From Craterostigma plantagineum (Eukaryota > Streptophyta > Magnoliopsida > Lamiales > Linderniaceae): a stretch of DNA of 64,000 nt. Positions 12,856 through 24,543 of this stretch are shown here, piece by piece; the first letter of the stretch is position 1, and the number at the start of each line of letters is the position of its first letter. Location of the stretch: contig JAPQWV010000327.1 of the NCBI GenBank assembly GCA_027422505.1, forward strand, positions 620,001 to 684,000. Reading direction: 5' to 3'. The translations under genes and the position numbers were made by a program. The notes below the pieces were generated by a model. The model saw only the letters and a program-made list of their open reading frames with translations, did no database searches and was not told the DNA's origin.

Positions 12856-13103
12856 GGGTCCTAAGTATACCATTTTTTTATTTTGTGTCACTATGTCTTT
12901 CAGTTACAAAACTAAGTCACTAAGTATGTATAGTAACAAAATTGTGTCACTAGTTATAAATTAGGTCACGAAGTAAGTATGTATATAATAAGAAAAAAGA
13001 GGTCAGTGACTCAATTTTGTTACTATGTACATACTAATTGATCTAGTTTTGTAATTGGCAAACATAATGACGAAAAATTGAAAATTGCAATAAAGAGTGA
13101 CCC
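12856..13103. mobile_element. Foldback MITE-like inverted repeat (about 248 bp)
   Basis: The two halves are imperfect inverted copies. The left arm has ttacaaaactaagtcac and tagtaacaaaattgtgtcact; the right arm read in reverse complement has ttacaaaactagatcaa and tagtaacaaaattgagtcact. Outermost matches are gggtc on the left and gaccc on the right. Nearly the whole element would fold into one hairpin. I could not fix a target-site duplication, so the superfamily is open. Confidence 0.6.
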
Positions 13104-15104
13104 ATTTTTATAATTTTTCCTATTTCACATTGAAGGAAATACCGTCATCATTGTTTCTGAATCTTGAATTATTATTAACAAGCGTTGGTTGGTGGTTGGT
13201 TGGCAGAGTCAAAGGTTGCCACTGGAACGACAAGCCACGAGGAATGGGCGTGGGTCGATATTTTTTCATCCAAATAATAAAAAAAATTATTTGGACATAA
13301 ATGTATTAATATGTGTATGTAAATACAAGTTTGGGAACTTCTAGAAGAAAAGAACATGAGATAATCTAACCTAATTGGGTTTTGCTCTAAAGTGAGGAAA
13401 TTCCGAAAGAACAATAATGTTATTCAATTTGATACATGCATCTCCATTTAGATAAATTATATCAAAACGCCGCATTTATGATTGGGACACCATAATAAAT
13501 AGGTGAAGAGATGGTCAACCATTTACCCCAACCACATCTAATTTATTTAGTGGAAAAGGGAGTAATAATATTAAAAATAGATTTGCTCAAGTATGTGGTT
13601 GCTATTGTTCTTCAAATCATTGGCTTCAACTAATATATATATTCACGGAATCGCAAATCGCAATCACTGTACTTTTTTTTATAGTACAACATATACTTTA
13701 GATCGAGATTCAGCTGTTTTTCTTGTCCAATTTTTATATAGGCATAAATTGAGTATATGGTACGTTAACTTTCCACTTATGGAAAATATCATAATTCAAC
13801 CTATGTGTCATAATTCATAGCGTGTTCAACATGTGCTCTATCATATTTTGGTCAACAAGGTCACGCGTTCCTATATTTAATTATAATCTATATATTCAAA
13901 ATACGAGCTGATCATTAAAAAGAAAAAAAGAATAATTATGCAATTTTCACGGTCGATACTAATTTATCGACTAAAAAAGTTACGGCACCAAGTAATTATT
14001 CTATTGCTTCAGAAAAAATCTCAATAGTGGGTGGGGTCTTCAAGTACGACATTATGCATCACATCATGAAAAGGAAAGCTACGATTATCTCATTTGCGAC
14101 AACAACCTTTAATTGTAATAATGCTTATCTCAATCAAGATAGTGGACTCATCTATCAATCTTCCCCCATTTAAATAACATGGACTCCATTATTGTTACTT
14201 TCATGTAATTTGGAAATCTTATGAAAACGTGCATGCATGTTTTTTGTAAGAAGTGAATACAAATTGCAATAGTACGTCGTTAATTGGATAATGGGATATA
14301 AGAAAAAAAAAAACCGACCAAAATTAAGGTCTTCACGTGAACTGATGTTGATCTATTTGGAATCTCTTCAATCAAATGACATGATCGATGCTCTGTAATT
14401 TCCCATTAATGGTCAACCATCGACGGCGTGCTTGTAAGCTACATGTAACTAAATTGCATTGTTTCTACGTTATCGTAATATTTTAATTTCATATATTTTG
14501 GCAGATGTAGGTAAGGTTAAGAGTATAGTGCATGATGAACACAACAAATTATACCAGTATATACACTTACATGACTACTATATTGACGTGTACGCATGCA
14601 TATAATGTAGTGATATGAAGATTCGCACTATACTTAGCAAAATCAAGATTCTCAAGAACTGATCTTATTTATTTTACATATCGTTACGCTCCGTACAAAA
14701 AAATTGGTGTTTGCTAATCATACATGGTAAGTGAAAAGAAGAATAGAGATGCCGAAAGACGGCCCATAGAAACCTTTATCATATTTTATTCGTCCATATT
14801 TTGTCCTTCGACTTGGCCCATTTCATGAAACTTTAGTACATGGCTAATATTTTGCTATTCATGAATCATGACCACTGTTTGAGCATATTTAATAGATTAC
14901 TATTATAGTAAGAAGAAAAAGTCATCCTTTTCGAATTAAAAGTTGCATTTAGGAGTCCCAAAATAGCAGTACATCACATCATAAAAAGAAAAAAAACGAA
15001 AAAGAAATTAATATAAATTATATTCAAGATTGATCGTTCCATATCCAATCCCTAACTTGCTCGACTAAAATCCCAGAGATGAACAAAAAAACGATGCTCG
15101 CTTA

Positions 15105-16775
15105 TTACTTCGAATGAGGTGGCAAAGCTGAAGATGATATGGAAGTCTGATTCCTATTCAAAAGCTCGGCTAGCTCATGAAAATCTCCACCACCGCCGCC
15201 GCTGCTTGAAGCAGGCAAACCCATCTCGCCGTCGGCGGCGGTGGAGAATGGGTTGTGAGGACGACGATTCACTGTCCACGGCGGAGGGTTAACATGGATG
15301 GGGTCGAACAGTGTTGAGAGGTCAAATGATGTAGGAACTGATGACGATGATGAGTTTGTCGTCAATGGCATGACTGTATTAGGAACTGTTGGTAAGTCTT
15401 GAATAGTTAGGGTTGGTGGGAAGTGAAGCGGCTGAGGCTGTGGTGGCGCCGGCGGCGGCTCCATGGCGGCGAGGTGGGCTTGAAGGTAGGCTAGTTCTGC
15501 TTGAAGGTTCACAACCTATGTCAGGAAAAAAATATGATGAAAACCTAAGAAAAGTCTGTAATAATATGGATTACAGAAAAAACATATCTTATCAGATAGT
15601 AATAGTAGTAGCAAGAGCAACATGCTCGCGATGACCTCATTTATGTGTTTTTTTTTTTTTTGTTTCCTCGTCAAGCGTTACAAAACAATAAAGGACAGTT
15701 TCCTTAATAGCAGCAATATCTTAAGGACTGTTGCAATAAAAGAACATATCGAGGGAAGGCACAGAAGAGCACAGATACTGTAGTAAATACATAAAATTCC
15801 AGAATATCATCGTCTAATAGTTAAATCAGTCAGAGTTAGGTTTCTTGATTTCAGCAAAAGCTAAATAGCTGTTCCCTCGTTACAACTCATCATCGTCCAA
15901 ACTTACTTCCAAAGGATTTTCTAATGTATATATCAAAATCACATCTTTTCCTCTACTGAAAAAAAAAATCGGTTATTCAAAGCTCGATGACGAGTGAAGT
16001 CAAAGTGAATTTACGTTTTCTTGAAACTTATAGTAAGAAAAAACCTCAGATCCCAATTCATCCTCATTAAAACTTCGTTGATGTTTCCGATGCTCGATGA
16101 GGTATACTACTGTGGAATGCTTTCGTCTATCAATTCACACGTGTCAATCGAATGCTGAAATCGTTCTTTCTTACTGTCAGAGATTAAGATTTTGTCCCTA
16201 TCTTGAGAAAGAAAAAAAAGGTAAGAGCAAAAAAAGGAGTGGGCTTTGCTTCGAAGGGTCGATCTAAGCAAGCAAATTAAGTAACTTGGTAGAAATCTAA
16301 CGTCTCACATCTATCCTGTCAAAAGAAGCAAACTAACCAGACATAGCTTGTAAATAACAAAGAATGTTAAGACGAAGAAAAGACTCGTCTCTAGGTACTT
16401 AATTACCTGCTGCTGAAGAGCAAAGAGATGAGCCACGCACCCATAGACTGGGTCTCTGAGCCTTGCGTGAGCCTCGTAGCAAATAGTAACCACTGCATCG
16501 AGCCGTTTATGGATGGGAATGTTCGATAAAAGCTTCGAAACATTGCTCGCCCCAAAAACCTTGTGAACCGCCGCAAAGTGGCCTGAACCTTGGTCGGAGT
16601 CGAAGTAGGGCGCAAATATGCAGCCAGCCACGCACTTTCTCCTCAGAAACTTGCACGCCCCACAAGGCCCACCGCCTCCGCCGCCGCCGGCGCCGCCGCC
16701 GCCTCCACTTCCGCCGGAATTACTCCCTCCCCCGGCGGCGGCGGAGCTGCTACTGCTTGGGATGGTACTCGTCAT
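15105..16775 (-). CDS. LBD18: LOB-domain transcription factor, LBD18/LBD30 clade
   Basis: LBD/AS2 proteins are plant-specific DNA-binding factors; the LBD18/30 group acts in tracheary-element differentiation and lateral root formation downstream of auxin (family knowledge). Two exons, 16775-16407 and 15515-15105, with an 891-bp intron, give 259 aa. The LOB domain has C38-x2-C41-x6-C48-x3-C52, a GAS block with FGASNVSK at 74-81, and a leucine-zipper-like coiled coil ([20 protein letters not shown]) that spans the intron, the usual class I arrangement. The N-terminus is Ser/Gly-rich; the C-terminus is Pro-rich with a DLSTLFDP motif typical of LBD18. The longer open frame begins with a GTG; the first usable in-frame ATG is at 16775 (MTSTIPSS). 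LBD18 versus LBD30 rests on remembered similarity. Confidence 0.9.
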
Positions 16776-17752
16776 GTCGTCAGCGAAATTGCATGAAGGA
16801 AAAGGCTTGTGATGATCATTTATTGCCACAAGGGTTTTCTTGGGAAGTGTTTGTTGAGAGAGAGAGAGAGAGAGAGAGAGAGTGACTATCGATGGCTACT
16901 GTGGGGATTTAAATGGTGGATTTTTGGCTTTAGGGTTTGGAGATTAAGATGGCTAATAATTTAATTATTTCTTGTGTCGTGAGAAAGATGAATTGGGCTC
17001 TGATTAAACACTAAAGTGAATACTTTGAAGCCACGCGATGAAGCAAACGCCACATATAGCTGCTTGCGTGAAGCAAACATGCGATAAGCAACCTTCCTTT
17101 GTAAATTAAAACTATGTATTATATTCTTATATGTTGTGTACAACTCGTGACGAATGTTTTGGCTTAACGAAAACTTATGATCGTATCGTTTTTTTCCTGT
17201 TGATTTCGCCGAAAGGGTTGTATTTGAGTGCATAGAGAAATTAAAAAGAAAAAGAAACAAAAATTGAGAAAAAATATTGAGGTCAATCCGTGTATTGTTC
17301 TTCTCTTCTCTACCTCTATGATGGGCTTTTCTTTATATGTAAAACGACATCTTTGCCTTTATCGGAGTATTTATACATCACGTGGTACGAATCAAGGACA
17401 TCATTAACAAATAATACGTGCTTGGTCCGTATCTTAGGTTTTCTTTAATATTATTTGATTTTCCTTTGAGGTGTAACTATCTATTTGTGGTTGTCATCAT
17501 CATTAACAACTTTTTTATGCTTTAGGAAGGGTTTGCTGTTTTTTATCACCCAACATAACACATATATAAATTAAAGAAGGTGAAAGAAAGAAAATAGCGA
17601 CTACCCAACTTCCAACTCGTATTTCTTTTTCTTTTTATGGCAAGTCGATTGTGTATGACAATCACAATATCGAGTGAAACTTAAAATCTTATTACAAGCA
17701 ACTGTAATTGCAATATTTCTATTATGTCGTCATATTTCGTATGATCTTAGTT
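16776..17752. other. LBD promoter side and target region of the Copia element
   Basis: AT-rich, no gene seen. It contains the GA tract above and ends at the 5-bp target duplication TTTAC (17753-17757) of the Copia element. Confidence 0.6.
16855..16882. repeat. (GA)n microsatellite in LBD leader
   Basis: About 14 GA units 80 bp upstream of the LBD18-like start codon, probably in the 5' leader. A second developmental gene in the window (AHL) has the same arrangement. Confidence 0.9.
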
Positions 17753-17757
17753 TTTAC

Positions 17758-18790
17758 TGTTAGCAACACGAATTCAGACATTCGGACTATCGGTTTTGGT
17801 GAATTGACGCAACTGATTAATAATGAGAAAACCGGAGATCTAAAGTATCGTCTATGCTAAGGACTAAAAGCGGTATATATATAAGTGACCGGTCTGGGCA
17901 AGCATGGGAGACTATGATTAATACCGATTAAAGATACTGGTCTTGACAAAGGATTCAGGAAGGCACGACAGTATGCGACTATCGGACAAATGACAGATTG
18001 GACAATCGAGACAAGTGCATGCTGAAACAAAAAGGAAATTTCAGACATTCAATGCAATGCTGCGAGTCCAGAGTTTAGACAAGGTCAACTAACGCAAATA
18101 AGGAATAAAGCTAGTGACAGGATAGACTGGAGCTGAAACCGGACAGACCCATTTTTGGAAAGCCAATTAATGCACCGATCAGAGTGAAGAGTCTATCTCA
18201 CAACGGTTTGAATTTCAAACCTCAAGTATAAAAGAAGAGAAACAAGAAGAAGATTACTTACTTCACTGAACTAAAACATTCATACTGCTTTAAAAAAAAT
18301 CTCACTCTCAAAAAGGTCGAAGTTAGAGCTATTCAACGAGCTGTGGTGAGAGCACAAAAGCAAAAAGTGAAGTACAAAGACACTTCTTCATTAGATTTGA
18401 GTTTGTTGTAATCATCTCCAACGGACTGTAAAAAGCTGTTGAAGTAGGTGGATTGTTGTAAACAACTGCCTAGGGAGTCATTAGATTAGAGCTGTGTTTC
18501 AGCTGGGTAGGTTGTACAAGATTGTATAACTGAAGATCTAGTGATCCTTCCTTACGAGGAAGAAGGGGAGACGTAGGAGATTTTAACTCCGAACTTCCAG
18601 AAACAAACCGGTCTCATACATACACTCACACACACACTCATTCATTATATATTGGTTTCAACCACTCAGTATCACTTTCCGCACGTATACTGACTGGTCA
18701 CTGATTGAGTACCTGTCCTTGACAAGACAAACCGAAAAAGAGACAAGCGTTTATTCACCCCCCCTCTAAACGCGTAAACCGATCCTAACA
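17758..18790 (+). repeat. 5' LTR (1033 bp)
   Basis: Starts TGTTAGCAACACG and ends CCGATCCTAACA. Nearly identical to the 3' LTR. Differences I see: an A-run of 8 here versus 7, a CA-run one unit shorter, and one G/A change in gagacGtaggag. A TATAAAA at 18227-18233 is the likely promoter. A C7 run and a TTCAC motif lie near the 3' end. Confidence 0.95.
18227..18233 (+). promoter_or_regulatory. LTR TATA box
   Basis: TATAAAA in the middle of the 5' LTR, 18 bp after a cacaacgg motif. The same block (cacaacgg...tataaat) is conserved in the related solo LTR at 52.6-53.6 kb, supporting a functional promoter. Confidence 0.65.
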
Positions 18791-18792
18791 AG

Positions 18793-18804
18793 TGGTATCA
18801 GAGC
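18793..18804 (+). other. Primer binding site, initiator tRNA-Met type
   Basis: TGGTATCAGAGC, two bases after the 5' LTR, is complementary to the 3' end of plant initiator tRNA-Met, the usual primer of plant Copia elements. Confidence 0.93.
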
Positions 18805-18840
18805 GGGTTTTACTCAATCATCAACCATCAACCGATAAAG

Positions 18841-20625
18841 ATGAATACATCAAGCAAGCTGCCGATGTTCTCCCGTGAAAACTTCATGGAATGGAAAGTT
18901 CGCATGATGACCCATCTAGCTGCCCAGAACGAAGATATGTGGGATGTCATTACAGATGGACCTCCAAAGTTAGAAAAGATCAATCCACTGCATACGCAAG
19001 ACAACGCACAGCCACAAATGATTGCAAAGGTGAAAAGTGATTGGACAGAGGCAGAGAAGAAACTAATGAATCTAGATAATGTTGCAAAAGACATTCTGTT
19101 CAAAACACTGGATACCGGAACATTCAGACAGGTGATGCTATGCAAAACAGCAAAGGAGGTCTGGACAAAACTATGTCAAATCTGCGAAGGAAACGAGTCT
19201 ACACGGGAAAACAAGCTCATTGTTGCCATACAAAAGTACGACAGCGCAAAGATGAAGCCGGGAGAATCAATGGCTGATTTCGAGAGCCGGTTCATGAACA
19301 TCATCAATGATCTCACCGCTCTTGGAAGAACACTAGAGAACCGAGATGTAGCCATCAAAATCATGAAGGCCCTTCCCCGTGAATGGGATGTTAAGACCAT
19401 GGCTATGAGGGAATCAAAGGATCTCAGCAAGATACAAGTTCACGACTTATTTGCTGACCTCAAAGCTTATGAGTTCGAGCTACAGACAAGAATGGAAGAG
19501 TCAGTCACAGAACAACCTGTCAAGGCACTCGTAGCACCAGAAACTTCAAACTCTAAAACATCAGAAGAACTGACTGATGAAGTCATGGCACTCTTTGTAA
19601 AGAGATTCGGAAAGTTCATGAAGAAAAATCGAAGCAACAGTTCTGAAGGTAAAAATTTCATAAAGAATAAAACAGAGAGAACTGATGTTTCGTGTTTTAA
19701 ATGTGGCAGGAAAGGACATTTTGCAATCGACTGTCGGATCTCAAAGAAAGAGAAGGAGAAAGCTGGTACCAAGTCAAAGAAGCATCAAAAGGCATTTGTG
19801 GCCAAGAGTGGAAAGACATGGGATGACTCTGACTCTGAAGAATCAGACAGCGATGAGTCAGATACCGAAAGTGATCAGGAATCTCATGAATGTCTCATGG
19901 CAAATATGACTGACAATGAGGTATGTGATTCTGTACCGGATGATTTTACTAAGGAGGAGCTTCTTCAGGCCCTTCAAGAAATGGCTGAAGAATATCAGAA
20001 ACTTTCTACTAGGATTAAGCAGAAAGGGAAAATCACCTCAGTCGAACAAACTGATAGTGATTTTAGTCAAGCAAAAGTGTTAAATGAGGAAGTTAGAGAA
20101 CTTAGAAACGAAATAGTGCAGTTAAGGACTGAAAACGGTAGGCTAAATACGATCGTAAAGACTTGGAGTCAGTCCAAGAAAACAGTAGAAAATATGCAGA
20201 ATAGTCTGAAGGTTAGCAATGACAGAACTGGACTAGGATTTAGGGAAACCGGATCGAGTGAACCAACAGCGAGAGAAAAGAATACTAGCTGGATTAGGTT
20301 TATTCCAGCCAGTTCTTCGCAAGGAAATAACACCAGTAATATACCTGTATCCCCAGTTAGGATAGAGAGAGAAACTCAACATAATAGAAGATTACCAAAA
20401 ACAGCGTCTCTACAAAACAGATCTATATCAAGCGGGCATGAGCATAAGGGGAACAGGAGATATGAATATAAGTACAGAAACCAGGCTAGACAACACCACA
20501 CACCTAGATATGGAATGACTAGGAATAGAAACATCAAATATCTCATAGACCCTCAAACTGGTCGGACTGTTAGAGTCTTCCAGATCTGGGTTCCTAAGAA
20601 TCTAACCTATACTGGACCCAAGTGA
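18841..20625 (+). CDS. gag: Copia gag polyprotein (594 aa)
   Basis: Capsid/nucleocapsid protein of the Copia element. The N-terminal half carries the gag-polypeptide (UBN2-like) domain, with FMEWKVRMMTHL and a TAKEVWTKL block. A CCHC zinc knuckle begins at residue 285 (CFKCGRKGHFAIDC) and should bind element RNA. After it come an acidic Asp/Glu/Ser stretch and a predicted coiled coil at about 390-440 (leucine and glutamate rich), which makes this gag longer than most Copia gags and is usual in Sireviruses. It ends with VWVP-like WVPKNLTYTGPK and a TGA. The downstream pol frame is the same frame, separated only by this stop. Confidence 0.93.
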   Translation: MNTSSKLPMFSRENFMEWKVRMMTHLAAQNEDMWDVITDGPPKLEKINPLHTQDNAQPQMIAKVKSDWTEAEKKLMNLDNVAKDILFKTLDTGTFRQVMLCKTAKEVWTKLCQICEGNESTRENKLIVAIQKYDSAKMKPGESMADFESRFMNIINDLTALGRTLENRDVAIKIMKALPREWDVKTMAMRESKDLSKIQVHDLFADLKAYEFELQTRMEESVTEQPVKALVAPETSNSKTSEELTDEVMALFVKRFGKFMKKNRSNSSEGKNFIKNKTERTDVSCFKCGRKGHFAIDCRISKKEKEKAGTKSKKHQKAFVAKSGKTWDDSDSEESDSDESDTESDQESHECLMANMTDNEVCDSVPDDFTKEELLQALQEMAEEYQKLSTRIKQKGKITSVEQTDSDFSQAKVLNEEVRELRNEIVQLRTENGRLNTIVKTWSQSKKTVENMQNSLKVSNDRTGLGFRETGSSEPTAREKNTSWIRFIPASSSQGNNTSNIPVSPVRIERETQHNRRLPKTASLQNRSISSGHEHKGNRRYEYKYRNQARQHHTPRYGMTRNRNIKYLIDPQTGRTVRVFQIWVPKNLTYTGPK

Positions 20626-20637
20626 AACTGGGTACCA

Positions 20638-23600
20638 ATGTATGTATATATATATATATATATATATTTTGTTTTTCAGGAATACATTGAGGAACTGAAC
20701 CGATCAGTATGGTATCTAGATAGTGGATGCTGTCAGCACATGACTGGAAACGGAAGACTACTAAAGGAGCTTAGGGCACATACCGGACCGACAATCACCT
20801 TCGGAGATAACGGTAAAGGTAAAACAATAGGGAAGGGGGTGATTACTCACAGAAACCTTACCCTAAAAGATGTACACCTAGTGCAAAATCTCCATTATAA
20901 CCTAATAAGTGTAAGTCAGCTATGTAGGAATAACTACCTAATATCATTTGAAAAAGATAAATGCCTTGTCAAAGATAAAGAGAAACGCATACTGATAACT
21001 GGGCATAGGGTTGGGGGTACATATAGGGTTCACTGGGGAGACCAATCAGTTGCTAACCGAACCTGTCTAATAGCTCATAACTCCAAAAGTTGGTTGTGGC
21101 ATAAACGTCTCAGTCACTTAAATTTTAAGACCATTTCAGCCCTTAGGGATAACAATCTAGTTAGAGGTCTACCTAATCTAAGGTTCTCAAAAGATAAACA
21201 CTGCACAGCTTGTCAGTTAGGTAAACAAATTAGGTCAACGTTTAAGAATAAAGGAAGTATAGAGTCAAACCGGTGTCTAGATTTACTCCATATGGATTTA
21301 TTCGGACCAATACCAATAGTCAGTCTTGGTGGTGCTAAATACACACTTGTAGTCGTAGACGATTTCTCTAGGTACACCTGGGTAGTATTTTTAAAATCTA
21401 AGGACCAAACACCAGACAACTTGATAAAGCTTTTCAGAAGAATAGCGAATGAACAAAATGGTAACATAAACCGGATCCGCAGTGACCGGGGTACTGAGTT
21501 TGTGAACATAACGGTAACCAATTTTCTTGAGAACCATGGTATACGCCATGAGTTGTCCGCTGCCAGGACACCTCAGCAGAATGGAGTTGCTGAGAGGAGG
21601 AACAGAACTCTCAAGGAAGCAGCCAGGACAATGTTAGCAGATGCGGATATCTCTCATAAATTCTGGGCAGAAGCCATTAATACTGCTTGCTATACACAGA
21701 ACCGGTCCATGATTTGCAAGAAACAGGGCAAAACACCGTACGAAGTATGGACCGGAAATGTTCCCACAATCAGTTACTTCAAGACCTTTGGAAGCAAATG
21801 TTTTATCCACAACAATGGGAAGAATCAACTCTCAGCATTTGACACAAGGGCAGAAAAGGGAATATTCCTTGGGTATTCTTCAGTCAGCAAAGCTTACCGA
21901 GTCTTTAACACAAAAACTCTGTCTATAGAAGAATCAGCACATGTAGTCTTTGAAGAGTCAGAAACTGATAACCATACTCCAAGTGATATCAATCGACTGA
22001 GCAATCAATTGGAAAGATCTCATTTTGAGGATGAAAGTGATGAAGAAAGAAATCAACCGGTATTGGAGCTGACGGAAACACCTATTGTAGAAGAAACCAG
22101 TATTCAAGATACAACCACTGAGGTACAGATGGAACCTGTGGAAACAATCAGTCCACACAATACCGGTAACGAAGGTGGATCAGAATGTGAAACTCACACA
22201 GAAACTCAAGAAACACCGGAGGAATCAATTGAGGGGGAACGCATCAAATGGAACCGCACAAAATTAAATCATCCTCAGCAATTGATCATAGGAGATCCTG
22301 CTGCACCTATGAAAACAAGGCGACAGACGAACCCCAATCTATTTAGTCACGCATTCATTTCACAAATTCAACCAACAAAGGTTGATGAAGCTCTCAAGGA
22401 TGACAACTGGATAGAAGCCATGCAGGAAGAACTAAACCAGTTCGAGCGAAATCAAGTCTGGACACTTGTTCCAAAGCCAACACAAACTGTAATCGGTACA
22501 AAATGGGTTTTCAAGAACAAGCTAAATGAAAATGGACTTGTCACCAGAAATAAGGCAAGACTGGTTGCTCAAGGGTACAGACAAGAAGAAGGAATAGACT
22601 ATGATGAGACATTCGCACCGGTAGCAAGACTGGAGGCCATACGGATTTTCTTGGCATATGCAGCTTATAAGGACTTCAAAGTATATCAAATGGATGTCAA
22701 GAGTGCATTTCTGAATGGTACAATTTCTGAGGAAGTATACGTTGCTCAACCACCCGGTTTCGAAAACCATGAGTACCCGAATCATGTCTACCGTCTAAAG
22801 AAGGCTCTCTATGGACTAAAACAAGCTCCAAGAGCGTGGTATGAAACGCTATCGAAGTTCCTAACTGATCATCAGTTCATAATTGGAAGTGTTGATAAAA
22901 CACTATTCAGGTTCACTAAAGGAGAGCATCTATTGATCGTCCAGATCTATGTTGATGACATTATCTTTGGATCAACTGATCCTAAGCTGTGCAAGCGATT
23001 CTCTAAAATGATGCAGGATCAGTTTGAGATGAGTATGATGGGTGAACTCACATTCTTTTTGGGACTTCAAGTAAGACAAACGGAGCAGGGGATATTCATA
23101 AATCAAGCCAAATATACAAGGGAACTACTTAAAAGATTCGGTATGGAAAACTGCTCACAAGCTACAACGCCTATGAGTTCATCAATCAAGCTGGATAAAG
23201 ATGAAACTGGAATATCAATTGAAGTTACCAAGTATAGGGGGCTGATCGGATCACTGCTATATCTTACTGCTAGCAGACCGGACATTATGTACAGTGTGTG
23301 TTTGTGCGCCCGGTTCCAGTCTGATCCAAAAGAAAGTCACTTCTCAGCAGCAAAGCGCATCTTGAAGTACCTCAAAGGGACTGTAAATGTTGGTCTATGG
23401 TATCCCAAAGACTCAAGCTTATCACTGCATGGATACACAGATGCTGACTATGCTGGCTGCAAAATTGATCGACGAAGTACCAGTGGCACATGTCAGTTTC
23501 TTGGCGACAGACTTATTTCCTGGTTCAGCAAGAAGCAAACATCTATAGCCACATCCACAGCTGAGGCAGAATATCTTGCGGCTGGAAGCTGTTGCTCGCA

Positions 23601-23892
23601 GATTCTCTGGATACAGCATCAACTGGAAGATTATGGAATACAAGAAACCGACACGCCTATCTTCTGTGACAATACAAGCGCAATCGCAATCACACAGAAT
23701 CCGGTATTTCACTCTCGGACAAAGCACATCGAAATAAGACATCACTTCATACGAGATCATGTGCTGAAGAAAAATGTGCGCCTGGAACACATATCAACCG
23801 ATCTACAAGTTGCCGACATCCTAACCAAGCCACTACCAGAAGCTAAGTTTCTCTTTTTCCGAAATGCTTTAGGTCTATTGGATTTATCCTAA
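20638..23892 (+). CDS. pol: Copia pol polyprotein (PR-INT-RT-RH)
   Basis: Open for 1084 codons. Aspartic protease motif DSG at 28-30 ([13 protein letters not shown]). GAG-pre-integrase zinc motif near 155-200 ([18 protein letters not shown]). The integrase core follows with [24 protein letters not shown] and [11 protein letters not shown] carrying its acidic residues. Reverse transcriptase has [11 protein letters not shown] and the catalytic YVDD at about 771. RNase H ends the protein with [19 protein letters not shown] and [15 protein letters not shown]. All catalytic signatures are intact, so the product could be active. The first ATG (20638) precedes a TA-repeat encoding a Tyr/Ile run and then a TTTTTCAG; normal translation may instead come from reading through the gag stop, because the two frames coincide. 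Confidence 0.93.
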   Translation: MYVYIYIYIYFVFQEYIEELNRSVWYLDSGCCQHMTGNGRLLKELRAHTGPTITFGDNGKGKTIGKGVITHRNLTLKDVHLVQNLHYNLISVSQLCRNNYLISFEKDKCLVKDKEKRILITGHRVGGTYRVHWGDQSVANRTCLIAHNSKSWLWHKRLSHLNFKTISALRDNNLVRGLPNLRFSKDKHCTACQLGKQIRSTFKNKGSIESNRCLDLLHMDLFGPIPIVSLGGAKYTLVVVDDFSRYTWVVFLKSKDQTPDNLIKLFRRIANEQNGNINRIRSDRGTEFVNITVTNFLENHGIRHELSAARTPQQNGVAERRNRTLKEAARTMLADADISHKFWAEAINTACYTQNRSMICKKQGKTPYEVWTGNVPTISYFKTFGSKCFIHNNGKNQLSAFDTRAEKGIFLGYSSVSKAYRVFNTKTLSIEESAHVVFEESETDNHTPSDINRLSNQLERSHFEDESDEERNQPVLELTETPIVEETSIQDTTTEVQMEPVETISPHNTGNEGGSECETHTETQETPEESIEGERIKWNRTKLNHPQQLIIGDPAAPMKTRRQTNPNLFSHAFISQIQPTKVDEALKDDNWIEAMQEELNQFERNQVWTLVPKPTQTVIGTKWVFKNKLNENGLVTRNKARLVAQGYRQEEGIDYDETFAPVARLEAIRIFLAYAAYKDFKVYQMDVKSAFLNGTISEEVYVAQPPGFENHEYPNHVYRLKKALYGLKQAPRAWYETLSKFLTDHQFIIGSVDKTLFRFTKGEHLLIVQIYVDDIIFGSTDPKLCKRFSKMMQDQFEMSMMGELTFFLGLQVRQTEQGIFINQAKYTRELLKRFGMENCSQATTPMSSSIKLDKDETGISIEVTKYRGLIGSLLYLTASRPDIMYSVCLCARFQSDPKESHFSAAKRILKYLKGTVNVGLWYPKDSSLSLHGYTDADYAGCKIDRRSTSGTCQFLGDRLISWFSKKQTSIATSTAEAEYLAAGSCCSQILWIQHQLEDYGIQETDTPIFCDNTSAIAITQNPVFHSRTKHIEIRHHFIRDHVLKKNVRLEHISTDLQVADILTKPLPEAKFLFFRNALGLLDLS
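20641..20668. repeat. (TA)n tract at the gag-pol junction
   Basis: TA-rich run directly after the first pol ATG, followed by ttttgtttttcag. It looks like the 3' part of a plant intron (AT-rich then CAG), but no donor that keeps frame also removes the gag stop codon. Confidence 0.7.
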
Positions 23893-24543
23893 ATACCTAA
23901 GCATAGAGTCAGGGGGAACCTCGTTATAACAAATTAATTGGTATGACTGGTGACCTAGACACTACACCAACTGGTGCAAAGTGATGATCGTATTAAACCA
24001 TCTATTCCTTATCAGTCAATTCTTTCATACTGATCAAAACCTACTATTCTAACAGTTTCGTCCAAAACTGATTCTCTTCACCTATATATATATATATATA
24101 TATACATATATACAATTTTTTTATATATACCGGAGTATTAATACCGGGAAAACTTCTTATACCAGGCCAACTTCTTCGAAACCTGGACACCTTTTTACAA
24201 AAACGGTATTCATACCGGACCCTGCCTAAGATCAGTGACTGACCGAAATCGTTTTTATTAAATATACGTCATCAATTGCACACATTTTATCATAACGCTT
24301 TCGCAGGAAATCTGACAACACTGCAGGAAAATAGCACAGTCTATGAGAGAGGAAAGCTAAGCGACAAGACGTTTTATGCATTTAATGCAAATACACGCTC
24401 TCTCCCGCTGAATAAACTTCGTACTCATACTCAAATTAAAACAGTCCATCATTATCCTTCTCTCTCTCCAGCCGATTCATCATCTTCCTTCAAAAATTTT
24501 CTTAACCCTCTTTACAGAAACCCTATCCAATCCCTAGAACAAA
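23893..24543 (+). other. Leader between pol and ORF3
   Basis: Non-coding 650 bp with several dispersed accgg motifs and a TA-repeat near 24085-24110. A TA-rich TATA-like block and a CT-rich stretch just before the ORF3 ATG (tctctctccagcc) would suit a separate or spliced mRNA for ORF3; this is inference. Confidence 0.4.
23911..23918 (+). other. Internal polypurine tract after pol
   Basis: AGGGGGAA 18 bp beyond the pol stop. Sireviruses commonly carry AGGGGGA-type purine tracts in this position, possibly as extra plus-strand primers. One clear copy is seen here. Confidence 0.5.

Larger units (their letters stand above)
11823..15104. other. Gene-free spacer between AHL and LBD18-like
   Basis: About 3.3 kb of AT-rich DNA. 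It holds the AHL promoter side, a TA-repeat at 12757-12832 and a foldback element at 12856-13103. No open frame here shows a domain or intron-exon structure I can support. Confidence 0.6.

Noticed and set aside
16776..16829. 18-codon N-terminal extension of the LBD18-like protein
   Set aside because: It begins with GTG; no ATG is available before 16775 in that frame.
17857..18048. 63-codon minus-strand frame repeated at 27539-27730
   Set aside because: It lies inside both LTRs and is duplicated only because the LTRs are; no domain.
20640..20679. Intron joining gag and pol
   Set aside because: The best acceptor (TTTTTCAG) has no donor that both removes the UGA and keeps frame, and the shortest choice would be 40 nt, below usual plant intron size.
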